From assembly GCA_030562215.1 (NCBI GenBank), contig JAUPFL010000001.1:3460501-3524500 (forward strand): a stretch of DNA of 64,000 nucleotides, given 5' to 3'. Shown here piece after piece: positions 11,103-20,612 of this stretch. The position numbers and the translations under genes are program-made. The notes below the pieces were generated by a model, which was not told the DNA's origin, searched no databases, and saw nothing but the letters and a program-made list of their open reading frames with translations. Every line of letters starts with the position of its first letter. Positions within the stretch are counted from its first letter, which is position 1. This DNA comes from Peribacillus frigoritolerans. Its GTDB lineage: Bacteria; Bacillota; Bacilli; Bacillales; DSM-1321.

Positions 11103-11396
11103 ATGAAGGCAAGATATGAACTAGCGAACATGAACTTAACAGTAAGCAATGTGACTTTACGTAATGCTGCGGATAGCTATGTCCTCTTGAAAGCTGCAGA
11201 TGATCAAAATAATGAAATCACGATCAAGCTTTCCCACGAACAAGCGGAATTTCTGGAAACGGAATTAAGGGAAGTAAATCGCCGTCGCAGGGAAAATAGT
11301 CCTGATATAACAGGAAATGACCAGGAACGTATTAATGACGACGATTCTTTTAATCTGTTCAGCATTGATTTATTCAATGAAAATGAATCGAAGTAA
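11103..11396 (+). CDS. Conserved-looking hypothetical protein
   Basis: Ninety-seven residues, highly charged, with no membrane segment or signal peptide. The N-terminal half has a beta-strand-like alternating pattern (YELANMNLTVSNVTLRNAADS), then a Glu/Arg-rich helix (EFLETELREVNRRRRE) and an acidic tail. GGAGG stands 15 bases before the ATG, which is long. I do not recognise the family. Confidence 0.6.
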   Translation: MKARYELANMNLTVSNVTLRNAADSYVLLKAADDQNNEITIKLSHEQAEFLETELREVNRRRRENSPDITGNDQERINDDDSFNLFSIDLFNENESK

Positions 11397-11547
11397 TTCC
11401 CGAACCAAATTTGCTTCTCTGTAACTTTCCTTTCCATTTAAGATGATGCTGCAGAGAATTTATCATTCCCGCCAATACAAAAATCCGAATTTCCAGGTAT
11501 TGAAAGGCATTAGGAATGTTTTAAAGCAAGGTGACCTATCGTTACCA

Positions 11548-11952
11548 TTATTTTGATTGCTTGAATAAATTCTTCACCAATAGGAATAGGGATGATAGTA
11601 CAGCAAAAACCATGAAAAATACGATGAACCCCCATAGGCCTATCGCCGCATCTTGAAACTCCATATTTCCTCTGCTGGTAAGGGCTTGCTGTATCTCAAT
11701 GGCAAATACTAAAACAACCATGACTGTAAAGGTATAAAGGAAAGAGAGGATCGTTATCCCAAAACGCATGCGGGCAATTAAATTAGATAAAAATAACACG
11801 AATAAAAATATGATGATACCGATGATTCCCATTATCCAAAAATGCAAATCTTTGTCCGTTGCATTTGAATTTAATGTGTCACTTACAAAGAATAAGATGA
11901 AATCGTGAAGATTATTGACGATTTCAGCTAATATCTGGATGATTTCTTTCAT
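11548..11952 (-). CDS. Small integral membrane protein, unknown
   Basis: A 134-residue protein with three strong hydrophobic segments, at about residues 40-60, 68-90 and 105-128, and an amphipathic N-terminus. The tail KNLFKQSK suggests a cytosolic C-terminus. GGAGGTGTG lies upstream on the minus strand. Family not recognised; the gene stands alone. Confidence 0.6.
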   Translation of the reverse strand: MKEIIQILAEIVNNLHDFILFFVSDTLNSNATDKDLHFWIMGIIGIIIFLFVLFLSNLIARMRFGITILSFLYTFTVMVVLVFAIEIQQALTSRGNMEFQDAAIGLWGFIVFFMVFAVLSSLFLLVKNLFKQSK

Positions 11953-12307
11953 TTCTCACACCTCCAATCCTTAGATTATAGCAGGTTATAAATCTATATA
12001 GAAGAGGGAAGGTCCCGAGGCTGCCAGATTGATCTTAGGTAAAAGTAATGGGAAATCATAAAAATGCTTGGAAACGAAAAAAAAACATAAATGAATGAAG
12101 AAATCAGTTCATGAAATGTCAGCTCAATAAGGGTAGATTGAACAAAATACATAGAAAAATAAAGTAATTCATGGAAAGCAGGAGTGCCTATTTCCAATGT
12201 TTTAACACCTTAGCGATCTAAGCCATGATTGTTTTAATCGGTTCCTTTATTATAATGCCAGTAAAAAATATCTTTACTTAATGATTTCATGGTTGGAGGG
12301 AAAAAGA
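11953..12307. other. Intergenic, no confident gene
   Basis: AT-rich. It holds the upstream region of the divergent membrane-protein gene and of the small gene at 12308. I see no clear hairpin or repeat. Confidence 0.4.
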
Positions 12308-12556
12308 ATGAATGATATACATAATCATGTGTTAACAGTAATTGATTTTATGAAAACCGGACACAAAACTTGCTTTGTGAAGGTCATCGGTTTTGATGCT
12401 GAATCCGGACAGGATTTTGAAGGTGAAGTTAAATTGGTTAGTGATTTGCCTTTTGGTGATTTGATACATCCCGAGCGGTCACATTTATCATCCTCTTGCA
12501 GGGAATTTGTTCGAAATGACTTGCTGCGCAGATACAGTCAAGGGCAATTTGAATGA
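12308..12556 (+). CDS. Small hypothetical protein
   Basis: Eighty-two residues starting at ATG 12308, with GGAGGG nine bases upstream; an earlier in-frame start at 12281 has no site. Composition is soluble and mixed, with no recognised domain. It lies upstream of the LXG operon but separated by 240 bases. Confidence 0.55.
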   Translation: MNDIHNHVLTVIDFMKTGHKTCFVKVIGFDAESGQDFEGEVKLVSDLPFGDLIHPERSHLSSSCREFVRNDLLRRYSQGQFE

Positions 12557-12794
12557 AGTGTTGGAAATTTTTATAGAGAATCTAATTAGATGACATTCTA
12601 TTAACTTGTTTAAAATTGGTAAAATGCCGGGTATAAAGAATATGGTATGTAGGAACTTTTTTATGCCAAACTTCTCTTTCACCTGACAAAATAGCATATT
12701 TCTCCTATTTAACTCTCGGACTATAATCCTTATAATATTAAATAGGAAAATATGACATTTAGTGTAGGATTATACTGTTTCTGAGGTGAGTTTC

Positions 12795-13223
12795 ATGGTA
12801 TATGCAGATATTCTGAGTAATATACACTCTGCTATCTCCAGTAAAAAAGCTGATTTAAATGTAAAAATTGAACGATTAGAAAATGCAAAAAACGATATTA
12901 TAAAAGAGCAGAGCATGTGTCTTAACGAGATTAGGAAAATAAAAGACCCTGAGCTTGGTGGCAGCTGGACAGGGAACCGTTCGGATCACTTTCAGGATGC
13001 CCGTCATGATGCCTATAATGTGATGTTCAGTATCATTCATGACGATTATGATGATTACCAATGGAAAATCGAGGCGATGATTACAAAGCTGAATGCCGAG
13101 AATACGCTTCTGAGCATAGCGGGGAATATAGCCCAAGAAGCCGACTCCCTTTTGAACAAAGGCGAAGAGGCATTTGAGCAGCTGGAAAGTAAAATATCCG
13201 ATTTAAAAAGGCGGTTGTTTTAA
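12795..13223 (+). CDS. DUF5082 (YwqH-like) helical protein of LXG operon
   Basis: About 142 residues, almost entirely helical, with heptad-like patterns (IERLENAKNDIIKEQ; EQLESKISDLKRRLF) and a WTG turn (GGSWTGNRSDHF) recalling the WxG helix-turn-helix of type VII substrates. ATG 12795 is used because GAGGTG lies six bases upstream. In B. subtilis the homologue YwqH opens the ywqH-ywqI-ywqJ operon. Such partners are thought to bind the LXG helical domain for delivery by the type VII system. The stop overlaps the next start by one base. Confidence 0.82.
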   Translation: MVYADILSNIHSAISSKKADLNVKIERLENAKNDIIKEQSMCLNEIRKIKDPELGGSWTGNRSDHFQDARHDAYNVMFSIIHDDYDDYQWKIEAMITKLNAENTLLSIAGNIAQEADSLLNKGEEAFEQLESKISDLKRRLF

Positions 13224-13513
13224 TGACGACAATCAAACTGAATCATCCTGCCGTAACGAAACAAGTCGATCAGGTGAAGACGGCACTTGGTACAGTCACG
13301 CTTGGAAATTTGCCGGCAGGCGAGCTTGGCAACAATAAATTGGAATTCACTTCGAAATGGATCGACCGGGAAACGAACCTGGAGAAGGTCTTTGAACAAT
13401 ATATCAAAATCGTCCAGAAAAATGTGGAAGATACCCGTGCCAACATTGACTTATTAAAAGAACAGGATGAAGCCATCGCCCAGGCGTCTTCACATGGGTA
13501 TCCTACGCGATGA
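13223..13513 (+). CDS. DUF5344 (YwqI-like) helical protein of LXG operon
   Basis: Ninety-six residues, in the same position as YwqI. It is helical with a Trp in the turn region (TSKWIDRETNLEKVFEQY). Start and stop overlap both neighbours (TAATG upstream, ATGA downstream), so the three proteins are translationally coupled. It probably forms a helical complex with the LXG domain of the following toxin; that role comes from the related T7SS literature and is not visible here. Confidence 0.82.
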   Translation: MTTIKLNHPAVTKQVDQVKTALGTVTLGNLPAGELGNNKLEFTSKWIDRETNLEKVFEQYIKIVQKNVEDTRANIDLLKEQDEAIAQASSHGYPTR

Positions 13514-15511
13514 AAATATATGAAGCCGAGACATTGACGGCCGCAACCAAGTCGCGCGCCAAGCAATATGAAGAACTAAAGAAGGAAGTCTCAGCCCTGA
13601 AAAAGGAATTTCAGGGCATTGTCGGCCTGGATAACGAGTTTCAGGGAGCCGGTGCTACCGCCATCAAAAGCTTCTATGAAGCGCAAATTGAGGTGGCGGA
13701 CGCCTGGATGGAACTATTCACGACCCAGATCAGTTTTTTGGAAGGCATTCCGGCCAGTCTGGAAGAGGCGGACCTCTCCGGAAATACGGTGGTCGAAGTT
13801 CCCTTTTAGATGGCGAAGTCTCAAACGGCATCAACCAAGCGAAGTCGCTTGTCGATCAACAAGCGAACGATCTTCAAAGGATCCTCGACAGCATTGACGA
13901 TATTCTGCCTCTCGATATGTTCGACCAAAAGGACTTTAATGAAAAAATCACGCTGGCCGGGCATAGGCTGGATGACACCGTGACAAAGGTCGAGAATGTG
14001 GACAGGCAATTGGTCGAGGAATATGATGTGTCCATTGGGCAGGAAAACGTGGCCGTTGGCCTCTTCCGTGCCTTGCTTGATGCCACCAAACAGGATGGAA
14101 ACGTTTCGCCGATGACATTCAATCAAACGGTATTCAAGAGCAGTGACGTCTATCAAGTGAAGGATGAAGTCGCCGGTCAGATGAAAGACTATCAAACCTT
14201 CAAAAAGCAGCAAGCCGAAGCCCGGAAAATCGAACAGGAAATGGAAGAACTCGAAAACCGTCCATGGTATGAAAAGGCCTGGGATACGACAAAAACCTTT
14301 ACAGGGGAATTCACGGGATATTATGATTCAATAAGGGCCTCGACCGGAGTCGATCCAGTAACGGGCCGCAAGCTGTCCGATGCCGAACGAATCGCCGCAG
14401 GCGCCATGGCCGCCGCTGGATTCATCCCCGTCGTCGGCTGGGCCGGACGGGCCATCAAAGGCGGCAGCGCCCTATACAAAACGGCCAAAGGGCTCAACGC
14501 AGCGGACCATGCGCTCGATGCCTATAAAACGACAAAAGGCTTTAGCCTCCTCCAGAAAACCGAATACGGGATATACGGGCTCCTCGCAGCCAACGGCCTC
14601 GGCGAAGCGGCCACAGGCAAAGACATGTTCGGCAACCAGCTAACCGAGGAACAGCGCCAGAACGGACTATTGATGGCACTCGGAATCGGCGGTGTAGCTG
14701 GTGCAGCCAAAGTCGCCGATAAAGTAGCGAGTGGTACAAAGTTCATCCCTTACAGCAAGGAATTTGCGCAAAAGCAGGTTCAGAAGGTTCAAGCTACAAT
14801 AACAGACATAGCGAGATCAGGAAAAACCACGTTAAAAAATATAGGTGACGAACTAGGTAAAAAGAAATACCTAAACGGATAAGTATGGAACAAGTTTCCC
14901 TCGCAGGAGGACCAACCCTTCGCCAAGTTATGATCGAAAAGCAGACAATTAAGGAAGCCTATCAGAAATTCACGGTGAAGGATAGCAAAGTAGAGGGTGT
15001 TTCAGGGGAGAGTGTTCCTAAGGGTACGGGTAATAAAACAAGTCAGGTTCCAGATGGTATCATTAGGGACGGTAGTCATATGCATAAAGATAGAACGTTA
15101 AAACCAAATGTTAAGTATCAAGCAGGAGAATATGAGTATTTATATGAGACAGACAACATGGGGAGGCTTAAAGAGTTTAATGCAGATGACTTAAAATTAA
15201 CAGAAAGAGCAAGTAGATTACCACATAAATCTAATACGCCAGGAAAAGAAGCCGGAGATCATGCTGGACATTTAGCTGCTGATAGATTTGGAGGTTCTCC
15301 TGATTTAGATAATCTTGTATCTCAATCGAGTAGTGTAAATTTGAGCAAATACAAGAAGTTAGAAAATCAATGGGCTACAGCTATAAAAGAAGGTAAATTT
15401 GTTTCCGTCAATGTTAAAGTTAATTATGATGGGGATAAAATGAGACCGAGTGGTTTCGATATAGAATATGAAATAGATGGACGTGTGAGATTCATTAGTA
15501 TAGAGAATTAG
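13510..15511 (+). CDS. LXG-domain polymorphic toxin with C-terminal DNA/RNA non-specific endonuclease (two frame breaks)
   Basis: Repaired length is about 667 residues. Residues 1-235 form the LXG delivery domain (MKIYEAETLTAATKSRAKQY; WMELFTTQISFLEGIP). Residues ~280-325 are a PT-TG pretoxin (STGVDPVTGRKLSDAERIA, then a hydrophobic AGAMAAAGFIPVVGW), and residues ~330-510 are the segment repeated downstream. The tail is an NS-type nuclease with DHAGHLAADRFGG and NLVSQSSSVNLSKYKKLEN, like the YeeF/YobL tails. One T is missing at 13804-13807, and one A at 14859-14863; the latter separates the pretoxin from the toxin part. The tail is visibly richer in A/T than the body. Presumed route: type VII secretion into rival cells. 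Confidence 0.85.
14500..15035 (+). repeat. Pretoxin/junction repeat, copy 1 (resident)
   Basis: The reference copy of a ~535-bp segment inside the LXG gene. It encodes GKDMFGNQLTEEQRQNG, VASGTKFIPYSKEFAQ and EAYQKFTVKDSK. Four further copies lie downstream, each with a different sequence right after VSGES-x-KG. Confidence 0.92.
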
Positions 15512-15522
15512 GAGGTATAGCT

Positions 15523-15993
15523 ATGGAAAAGGTATTTGAAGATTACTTTTCAGAGTACCAATCAGATATGGTGGCCATTTGTTTAGAGTATGTCGATAAT
15601 AAAGCAGATGACATATATATATATTGTTCTTATGAACCAAAAATGTATGTTTTTGATGTTTTCTACAAAATCAACGGAAAGATTGTTCATAAACATCAAT
15701 TAAATGAAGCAATAAAAAACTCTGAGGGTCAACATAATGTAGTGTATGATGTTTCAAGAGAAAGACAAAAGGCTACTTTAAGAATCGGGAATGAAAATTT
15801 GAAACTTATCCATAAAAAGTGTGAAGAGTTTAATAAAGAAATGCCTACTGAGATAAAATTACATTATAATGTGAAACAAAACAGTTTAAAAGGTCAATAC
15901 AAATATGATTTAGTATATTCTAATGATGACGAACTATTGCCTGATGATATCTTTGATATATGGTTCGAAGATGTGAAACAAAGGAATTTGTAA
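15523..15993 (+). CDS. Predicted immunity protein (DUF600/YezG-like) for the LXG nuclease
   Basis: A 156-residue acidic cytosolic protein, 11 bases after the toxin, with AGGAGG before the ATG. It has a beta-rich start (DIYIYCSYEPKMYVFDVFYK) and an acidic end (SNDDELLPDDIFDIWFED), suited to masking a basic nuclease. YezG/DUF600 proteins accompany this nuclease type in Bacillus. The family call is tentative; the immunity role follows from position. Confidence 0.65.
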   Translation: MEKVFEDYFSEYQSDMVAICLEYVDNKADDIYIYCSYEPKMYVFDVFYKINGKIVHKHQLNEAIKNSEGQHNVVYDVSRERQKATLRIGNENLKLIHKKCEEFNKEMPTEIKLHYNVKQNSLKGQYKYDLVYSNDDELLPDDIFDIWFEDVKQRNL

Positions 15994-15999
15994 ATAAGA

Positions 16000-16032
16000 C
16001 CTTGATTGGCTTTTGCCTTTCAAGGCTTTTTT
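16000..16032 (+). terminator. Terminator ending toxin module 1
   Basis: CCTTGA-TT-GGC pairs with GCC-TT-TCAAGG around TTTT, followed by TTTTTT. It begins seven bases after the immunity stop. The ACCTTGA-type stem recurs at the ends of later modules. Confidence 0.85.
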
Positions 16033-16144
16033 GCTTTAATTGTTTTAAGGTTAAAGTAATCACATATATGGATTAAAATCGGGTTGGGAGTGTACGCAAG
16101 TGGTTGGATAAAGTGACATTAATAGTAAAGCAATCAAATCAAAT

Positions 16145-16715
16145 AACGGAGTAGATCCAGTAACAGGGCGCCAGCTGTCCAGCGAACCACGCGCTCGATG
16201 CCTATAAAACGACTAAAGGCTTTAGCCTCCTCCAGAAAACCGAATACGGGATATACGGGCTCCTCGCAGCCAACGGCCTCGGCGAAGCGGCCACAGGCAA
16301 AGACATGTTCGGCAACCAGCTAACCGAGGAACAGCGCCAGAACGGACTATTGATGGCACTCGGAATCGGCGGTGTAGCTGGTGCAGCCAAAGTCGCCGAT
16401 AAAGTAGCGAGTGGTACAAAGTTCATCCCTTACAGCAAGGAATTTGCGCAAAAGCAGGTTCAGAAGGTTCAAGCTACAATAACAGACATCGCGAGATCAG
16501 GAAAAACCAAGTTAAAAAATATAGGTGACGAACTAGGTAAAAAAGAAATACCTAAACGAATAAGTATGGAACAAGTTTCCCTCGCAGGAGGACCAAACCT
16601 TCCCCAAATTGTAATGGAAAAGCAGACAATTAAGGAAGCCTATCAGAAATTCACGGTGAAGGATAGCAAAATAGAGGGTGTTTCAGGGGAGAGTGTTCCT
16701 AAGGGTACGGGTAAT
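16145..16715 (+). repeat. Pretoxin/junction repeat, copy 2
   Basis: From about 16187 it is nearly identical to copy 1 (14507-15035). A 36-base upstream piece at 16145-16180 matches the PT-TG motif at 14345-14380, so about 125 bases between them are deleted relative to the resident gene. There is no ribosome site or start codon at its head. Confidence 0.9.
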
Positions 16716-17308
16716 AGGGGGCTGAAGTTCCACCTGCCTTTAGACAAACTGAATTTGCTAGTTCGTATGAAGCGAGGCTTAATCAGACACCTGCATTAGA
16801 GAATTCAAAGGTTGAATTTGAGGGAATAAGGGGTGAATCTAAGGGAATACTTAAGCCACCACCAGACCGTCAATTAAAACAAATTTTAGATGAAGTTGGG
16901 ATTGATGGCATCCAATATAAAAATGCTGTTCCTGATTTTTCACCGACAGCAAAAGCACAAGTTGAAATCAACTATATGCTTGGAGGAAAAGGAACTTATG
17001 GAGGGAAAGCCAGACGAGCTAATTTTATTCAATCAGACCAAAAATTAGCTGATCAACTTAATAATTCACCTGAATTAGCAAGCCAATTTGGGATGGAGTC
17101 TGGTAAAATTAGTGCAAGAGATATAAAGAAATATCGAGAAAATAATAAATTAACATGGCATGAATTGAATGATGTTAAAACAATGCAACTTGTACCAACA
17201 AAAATAAATAGTGAATTCGGACATCTGGGTGGTGTAGGAGAAATAAATGCAGGAGCTTTTATACCTGGAGGGTTTGCTAATAAACAAAAAGAGGAGATCT
17301 TAAAATGA
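16187..17308 (+). CDS. Orphan LXG toxin cassette 2: pretoxin plus WHH-like HNH/ENDO VII nuclease
   Basis: An open frame without a proper start carries the pretoxin repeat, then a new C-terminal domain. The frame breaks in the G run at about 16711-16715. With one more G the sequence runs from VPKGTGN into AEVPPAFRQTEFASSYEARL and on to LGGKGTYGGKARRANFIQ and LTWHELNDVKTMQLVP, followed by FGHLGG. The W-H-x ... D ... MQLVP ... HxGG pattern is that of HNH/ENDO VII toxins with a conserved WHH, here WHE. An in-frame ATG exists at 16305 but has no ribosome site. It is probably silent until recombined onto the resident LXG gene. Confidence 0.72.
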
Positions 17309-17772
17309 CTATAAACGACCCAATTTTTGGTGAACTTGAGTATGAGTATGGTTGGGCTAAGGATACCACTATTCATTTTTTTGGTAAAGAAAAAGAGATA
17401 TCTTTGATGGTAGATGGTGAAGAAGATGGAAAGTTTGATGAAGAGCAGTATATGGCATATCAAGCATTAATGCAAAAATGGGAGGATTTACAGCTAAGTT
17501 TATTGCAATCAATTTTAGACTATTACAAACAAAAGCGGCATGAACTAGGTTATGATATTGGATTAAATGAAAATTATCCATTAGTTGAAACAACTAATCA
17601 AATACTAGAAATGATAACTTTAGATGGAATTGTTGTTCCTTATGCGGATATTTTTGAGGGGCGAGATATTGGAATTACATTTAATTGTACATGGGATACA
17701 GAAAATGGATTAGGGCTTCGTCTATTAAATGAAAAAATAATTGAAGTAGGTTACCAGGACGTTGCAATTTAA
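17305..17772 (+). CDS. Predicted immunity protein for cassette 2 (DUF6985/DUF2004-like)
   Basis: A 155-residue acidic protein that overlaps the toxin stop by four bases (ATGA), with AGAGGAG upstream, so it is translationally coupled. It ends in a strand-rich block ITFNCTWDTENGLGLRLLNE and IIEVGYQDVAI, which resembles the DUF6985 family. Its position directly after an HNH toxin makes immunity the likely role. Unlike the toxin frame it has its own ribosome site and could be expressed alone. Confidence 0.65.
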   Translation: MTINDPIFGELEYEYGWAKDTTIHFFGKEKEISLMVDGEEDGKFDEEQYMAYQALMQKWEDLQLSLLQSILDYYKQKRHELGYDIGLNENYPLVETTNQILEMITLDGIVVPYADIFEGRDIGITFNCTWDTENGLGLRLLNEKIIEVGYQDVAI

Positions 17773-18265
17773 AATCGGCTGTAAAAAGTAAAGACTCATG
17801 ATGGTTGTACCATCAAAGAGTATTGGCAATTATAGAATAGAAAAAGAAGTATGAGCTTAGGTGATATGACATTTTACTGGGCGATGAATATAAACACATG
17901 AATTGTATATTAAACTAACGAACTCGTACAAATTCGTAAGTTTTAACGTAGTATTTGTCACGACATATAAAAGTTGTCATACTGTTACTATGAAACTTAC
18001 AAATTTAATGTTACTTAAAAACAAATGAACTTAAAGCGCTTGATTGTCAACTAAAGGCAACGAGTGCTTTTTAGCGTTATAGCGATAAAAATTAAAAGAG
18101 CATAATACACTAGAGTTAAATTTTTATTGTCGTGTATATAGACTGTAATGACTGTGACAGTGTATGAGTAGAGAAAAAAAGGAAACTATCTTTAATAATG
18201 GTTTTAGGTAATGTAAAATGGGATATTAATCCAATAATTTATCTGCCATGAAACCAAGTGCGATC
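17773..18265. other. Gene-free spacer between cassettes 2 and 3
   Basis: AT-rich and without supported frames. A hairpin with a T run (AAGCGCTTG ... GAGTGCTTTTT) at about 18034-18073 may terminate cassette 2. A shorter hairpin GATGGT-TGT-ACCATC is near 17800. Confidence 0.5.
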
Positions 18266-18722
18266 TGTACGGCTTAACCGCAGCCGCCTTGGTGAAGCGG
18301 TCACCGGCAAAGACATGTTCGGCAACCAACTGACCGAGGAACAGCTCCAGAACGGGCTGTTGATGGCACTCGGCATCGGCGGTGTGGCAGGTGCGGCGAA
18401 GGTCGCAGATAAAGTAGCGAGCGGTACAAAGTTCGTCCCTTACAGCAAGGAATTTGCGCAAAAGCAGGTTCAGAAGGTTCAAGCTACAATAACAGACATC
18501 GCGAGATCAGGAAAAACCACGTTAAAAAATATAGGTGAAGAACTAGGTAAAAAGAAATTCCTAAACGGGTAAGTATGGAACAAGTTTCCCTCGCAGGAGG
18601 ACCAACCCTTCGCCAAGTTATGATCGAAAAGCAGACAATTAAGGAAGCCTATCAGAAATTCACGGTGAAGGATAGCAAAATAGAGGGTGTTTCAGGGGAT
18701 GGTATTTCTAAGGGTATGGGTA
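18266..18722 (+). repeat. Pretoxin/junction repeat, copy 3
   Basis: It matches the resident LXG gene from about 14580 to 15035 and is more diverged in its first 150 bases (LGEAVTGKDMFGNQLTEEQLQ). Like copy 1 it has five A at 18549-18553, where copies 2 and 4 have six, so the frame breaks before MEQVSLAGG. Confidence 0.9.
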
Positions 18723-19159
18723 AAGTGTATCCAACTAGACAAATAGATTCAGTAGCAGAAACACATATAATTGATAGAGTGAAAGAGCTAAGAGGGAATT
18801 TAACAAGTAGGTTTAAGAAATCTGGTAATTTTGCTGTTGCAGAAGTGGAAGTCAGTGGGATAAGTAAATCTGAATTTTATGCTCAAAGTAGCATAAATGA
18901 ACTCAAAGGAAGTCTTGAGGATAAGGTGCCTGATATTTCTTTACAACCTGAAAATCCAATGTTTAAAGCTACGGAAGCAGTTGGTAAAGAGGGAGAGAGT
19001 TACTTAAGGAATACAGATACGGAGTATAAAATACTAAATGACATTGCTTCTAGGCTTGGAGAGAATACACAAGCTACAGGGAAAATTAAGTTATTTACAG
19101 AATTGGATACTTGCGACAGTTGCAGTAAAGTCATAGCAGAGTTTGCTGCTAAATATTAA
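18266..19159 (+). CDS. Orphan LXG toxin cassette 3: pretoxin plus deaminase-type toxin (frame break and ochre stop)
   Basis: After the repeat comes a new domain with TDTEYKILNDIASRLG and KIKLFTELDTCDSCSKVI, the Glu and CxxC zinc ligands of the toxin-deaminase (BURPS668_1122-type) family. It should act on nucleic acid or nucleotides. There is no start codon of its own at the head of the repeat. The frame ends at TAA 19157-19159, but the same frame continues NIELEVIHNDGNRIIP to 19210, so this looks like a point nonsense removing about 17 residues. A missing A at 18549-18553 also splits pretoxin from toxin. Confidence 0.72.
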
Positions 19160-19238
19160 AATATTGAATTAGAAGTCATACACAACGATGGTAATAGAAT
19201 TATTCCTTAAACTTAATTTTTATTGGAGGGGAAAACTA

Positions 19239-19595
19239 GTGAAAGACTGGGAGTATAATGAATTATTTGATGCAATTCAGGAGACATATGAAGAGTTGTT
19301 AGATGAAGATAGGGGATATAGGTATGCTATAGCAAAACTAGCTGATGAATTTGATAGATTAGGCAAGATAGAAGATGTTATTGTTGATACAGCTATTGGA
19401 GAAATTGCAATTGGCCATGAAAAAGTTTTTGTTGGGCGCATTGAAGGTATAACAAAGAGGTTAAGCATGTTTAACCCACAAGAAGCAGAAGCTGACTTAA
19501 CATTAGAAGAGATACAAGACTTATCGAAACGAATAAATAAAGTAATAGAGGGACTAAGAAATGCAGAGGTAGATTATAATTCCTCAGCAGAATAG
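19239..19595 (+). CDS. Imm3-family immunity protein for the deaminase cassette
   Basis: A 118-residue helical, acidic protein starting at GTG 19239 behind GGAGGGG; an ATG at 19188 lies inside the toxin tail and has no site. KDWEYNELFDAIQETYEELL, GEIAIGHEKVFVG and the C-terminal DLTLEEIQDLSKRINKV match the Imm3 pattern as I remember it. Imm3 is known beside deaminase toxins, which supports both calls. Confidence 0.75.
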   Translation: MKDWEYNELFDAIQETYEELLDEDRGYRYAIAKLADEFDRLGKIEDVIVDTAIGEIAIGHEKVFVGRIEGITKRLSMFNPQEAEADLTLEEIQDLSKRINKVIEGLRNAEVDYNSSAE

Positions 19596-19622
19596 CATTT
19601 GTGAAAGAAAAATAAATATTCA

Positions 19623-19658
19623 AAAACCTTGAATGGCTAAAACCATTCAAGGTTTTTT
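19623..19658 (+). terminator. Terminator ending cassette 3
   Basis: A perfect 14-base stem, AAAACCTTGAATGG with CCATTCAAGGTTTT, is followed by TT. It shares the ACCTTGA core with the other cassette terminators. Confidence 0.92.
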
Positions 19659-19959
19659 AATAAAATCGTCTTGGAACATTTATTTCACCTATTAGCTCAA
19701 TTTTAATAATGTTAGCTTGAACTCCGGATCCTTATTAAACCTCCAATAGAAAAAAAGAAGCTTAGCTTTCTGTCTACAGAACTATAATTCTGAGATCTCC
19801 TTATATCGAATAAAATGTTTGTTTTTAAGGATGTAATTATTAGATGGATAATTTTAGGGTGCAATTAAATTTCAAAATGATAGTGTTTCTTGTATTATCT
19901 TACGCCATATCTGGCTCCTCAGATAACTGGCCGTGAGGACTTTCATATAGATTTACTTT
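19659..19959. other. Gene-free spacer between cassettes 3 and 4
   Basis: No supported frame. A small stem GAAGCTTAGCTTTC lies near 19758. The homology to the LXG gene resumes abruptly at about 19960. Confidence 0.45.
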
Positions 19960-20186
19960 ATAGCGAGATCAGGAAAAACCACGTTAAAAAATATAGGTGA
20001 AGAAATTGGTAAAAAAGAAATCCCTAAACTGATACGTATGGAACAGGTATCCCTTGCAGGAGGACCAACCCTTCCTCAAGTTATGATGGAAAAGCAGACT
20101 ATTAAGGAAGCCTATCAGAAATTCACTGTTAAGGATTGCAAAGTAGAGGGTGTATCAGGGGAGAGTATTTCTAAGGGTATAGATAA
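19960..20186 (+). repeat. Pretoxin/junction repeat, copy 4 (short)
   Basis: Only the last ~225 bases of the repeat are present, from TAGCGAGATCAGG to the VSGES-type end. It has six A at 20011-20016, so the frame is open through KKEIPK into MEQVSLAGGP. It is the most diverged copy at its 3' end. Confidence 0.88.
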
Positions 20187-20595
20187 TGTTAAACCAGGAG
20201 ATAAGAGTTCTCTTGCACCTGGAGGTAGACTGGCTGTACATGAGTCAAGAGGTGGGCATTTGATTGAAAGACATGTTGGGAAAACTGATGAAGAATTATT
20301 AGAAAGGATAAGAAATAATCCAAGAATTACTGGTTCTTCTACTTTTATAGATATGCCTACAGCTGAGAAAGTTGCTTATACAGTCTTAAACAATCCCAAA
20401 AATATTGAGAAAATACAAAAGTGGCTTTCAGACCCTAATAGTAGACCTACATTACCATTAAGATACAAGGGTGATGGAAAGATAATTGGTAGAAGTGTAT
20501 CAAGAAACTCCGAAGTTGTAGAGAATGTTACAAATGCAAAAATTGTACTTAAAAAGGATTCAAACAGTAATTTTACAGGATATCCAGAAAAATAA
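19960..20595 (+). CDS. Orphan LXG toxin cassette 4: CdiA-CT-type RNase A-like toxin
   Basis: The open frame runs from the repeat into a ~130-residue domain with LAVHESRGGHLIERHVGKT, GSSTFIDMPTAEKVAY and a final NFTGYPEK. The two histidines in HE..GGH...HVG and the closing GYP are the hallmarks of the bacterial CdiA C-terminal RNase A-like domain. An ATG at 20038 starts MEQVSLAGG but lacks a clear ribosome site. An RNA-cleaving toxin best known from two-partner CDI systems is here placed behind an LXG pretoxin. Confidence 0.75.
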   Translation: MARSGKTTLKNIGEEIGKKEIPKLIRMEQVSLAGGPTLPQVMMEKQTIKEAYQKFTVKDCKVEGVSGESISKGIDNVKPGDKSSLAPGGRLAVHESRGGHLIERHVGKTDEELLERIRNNPRITGSSTFIDMPTAEKVAYTVLNNPKNIEKIQKWLSDPNSRPTLPLRYKGDGKIIGRSVSRNSEVVENVTNAKIVLKKDSNSNFTGYPEK

Positions 20596-20612
20596 TGAAG
20601 CGAGGAATTTAA

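Noticed and set aside
11994..12197. Minus-strand 67-codon hydrophobic frame
   Set aside because: AT-rich DNA gives such Phe/Ser/Ile frames by chance; no ribosome site and no family.
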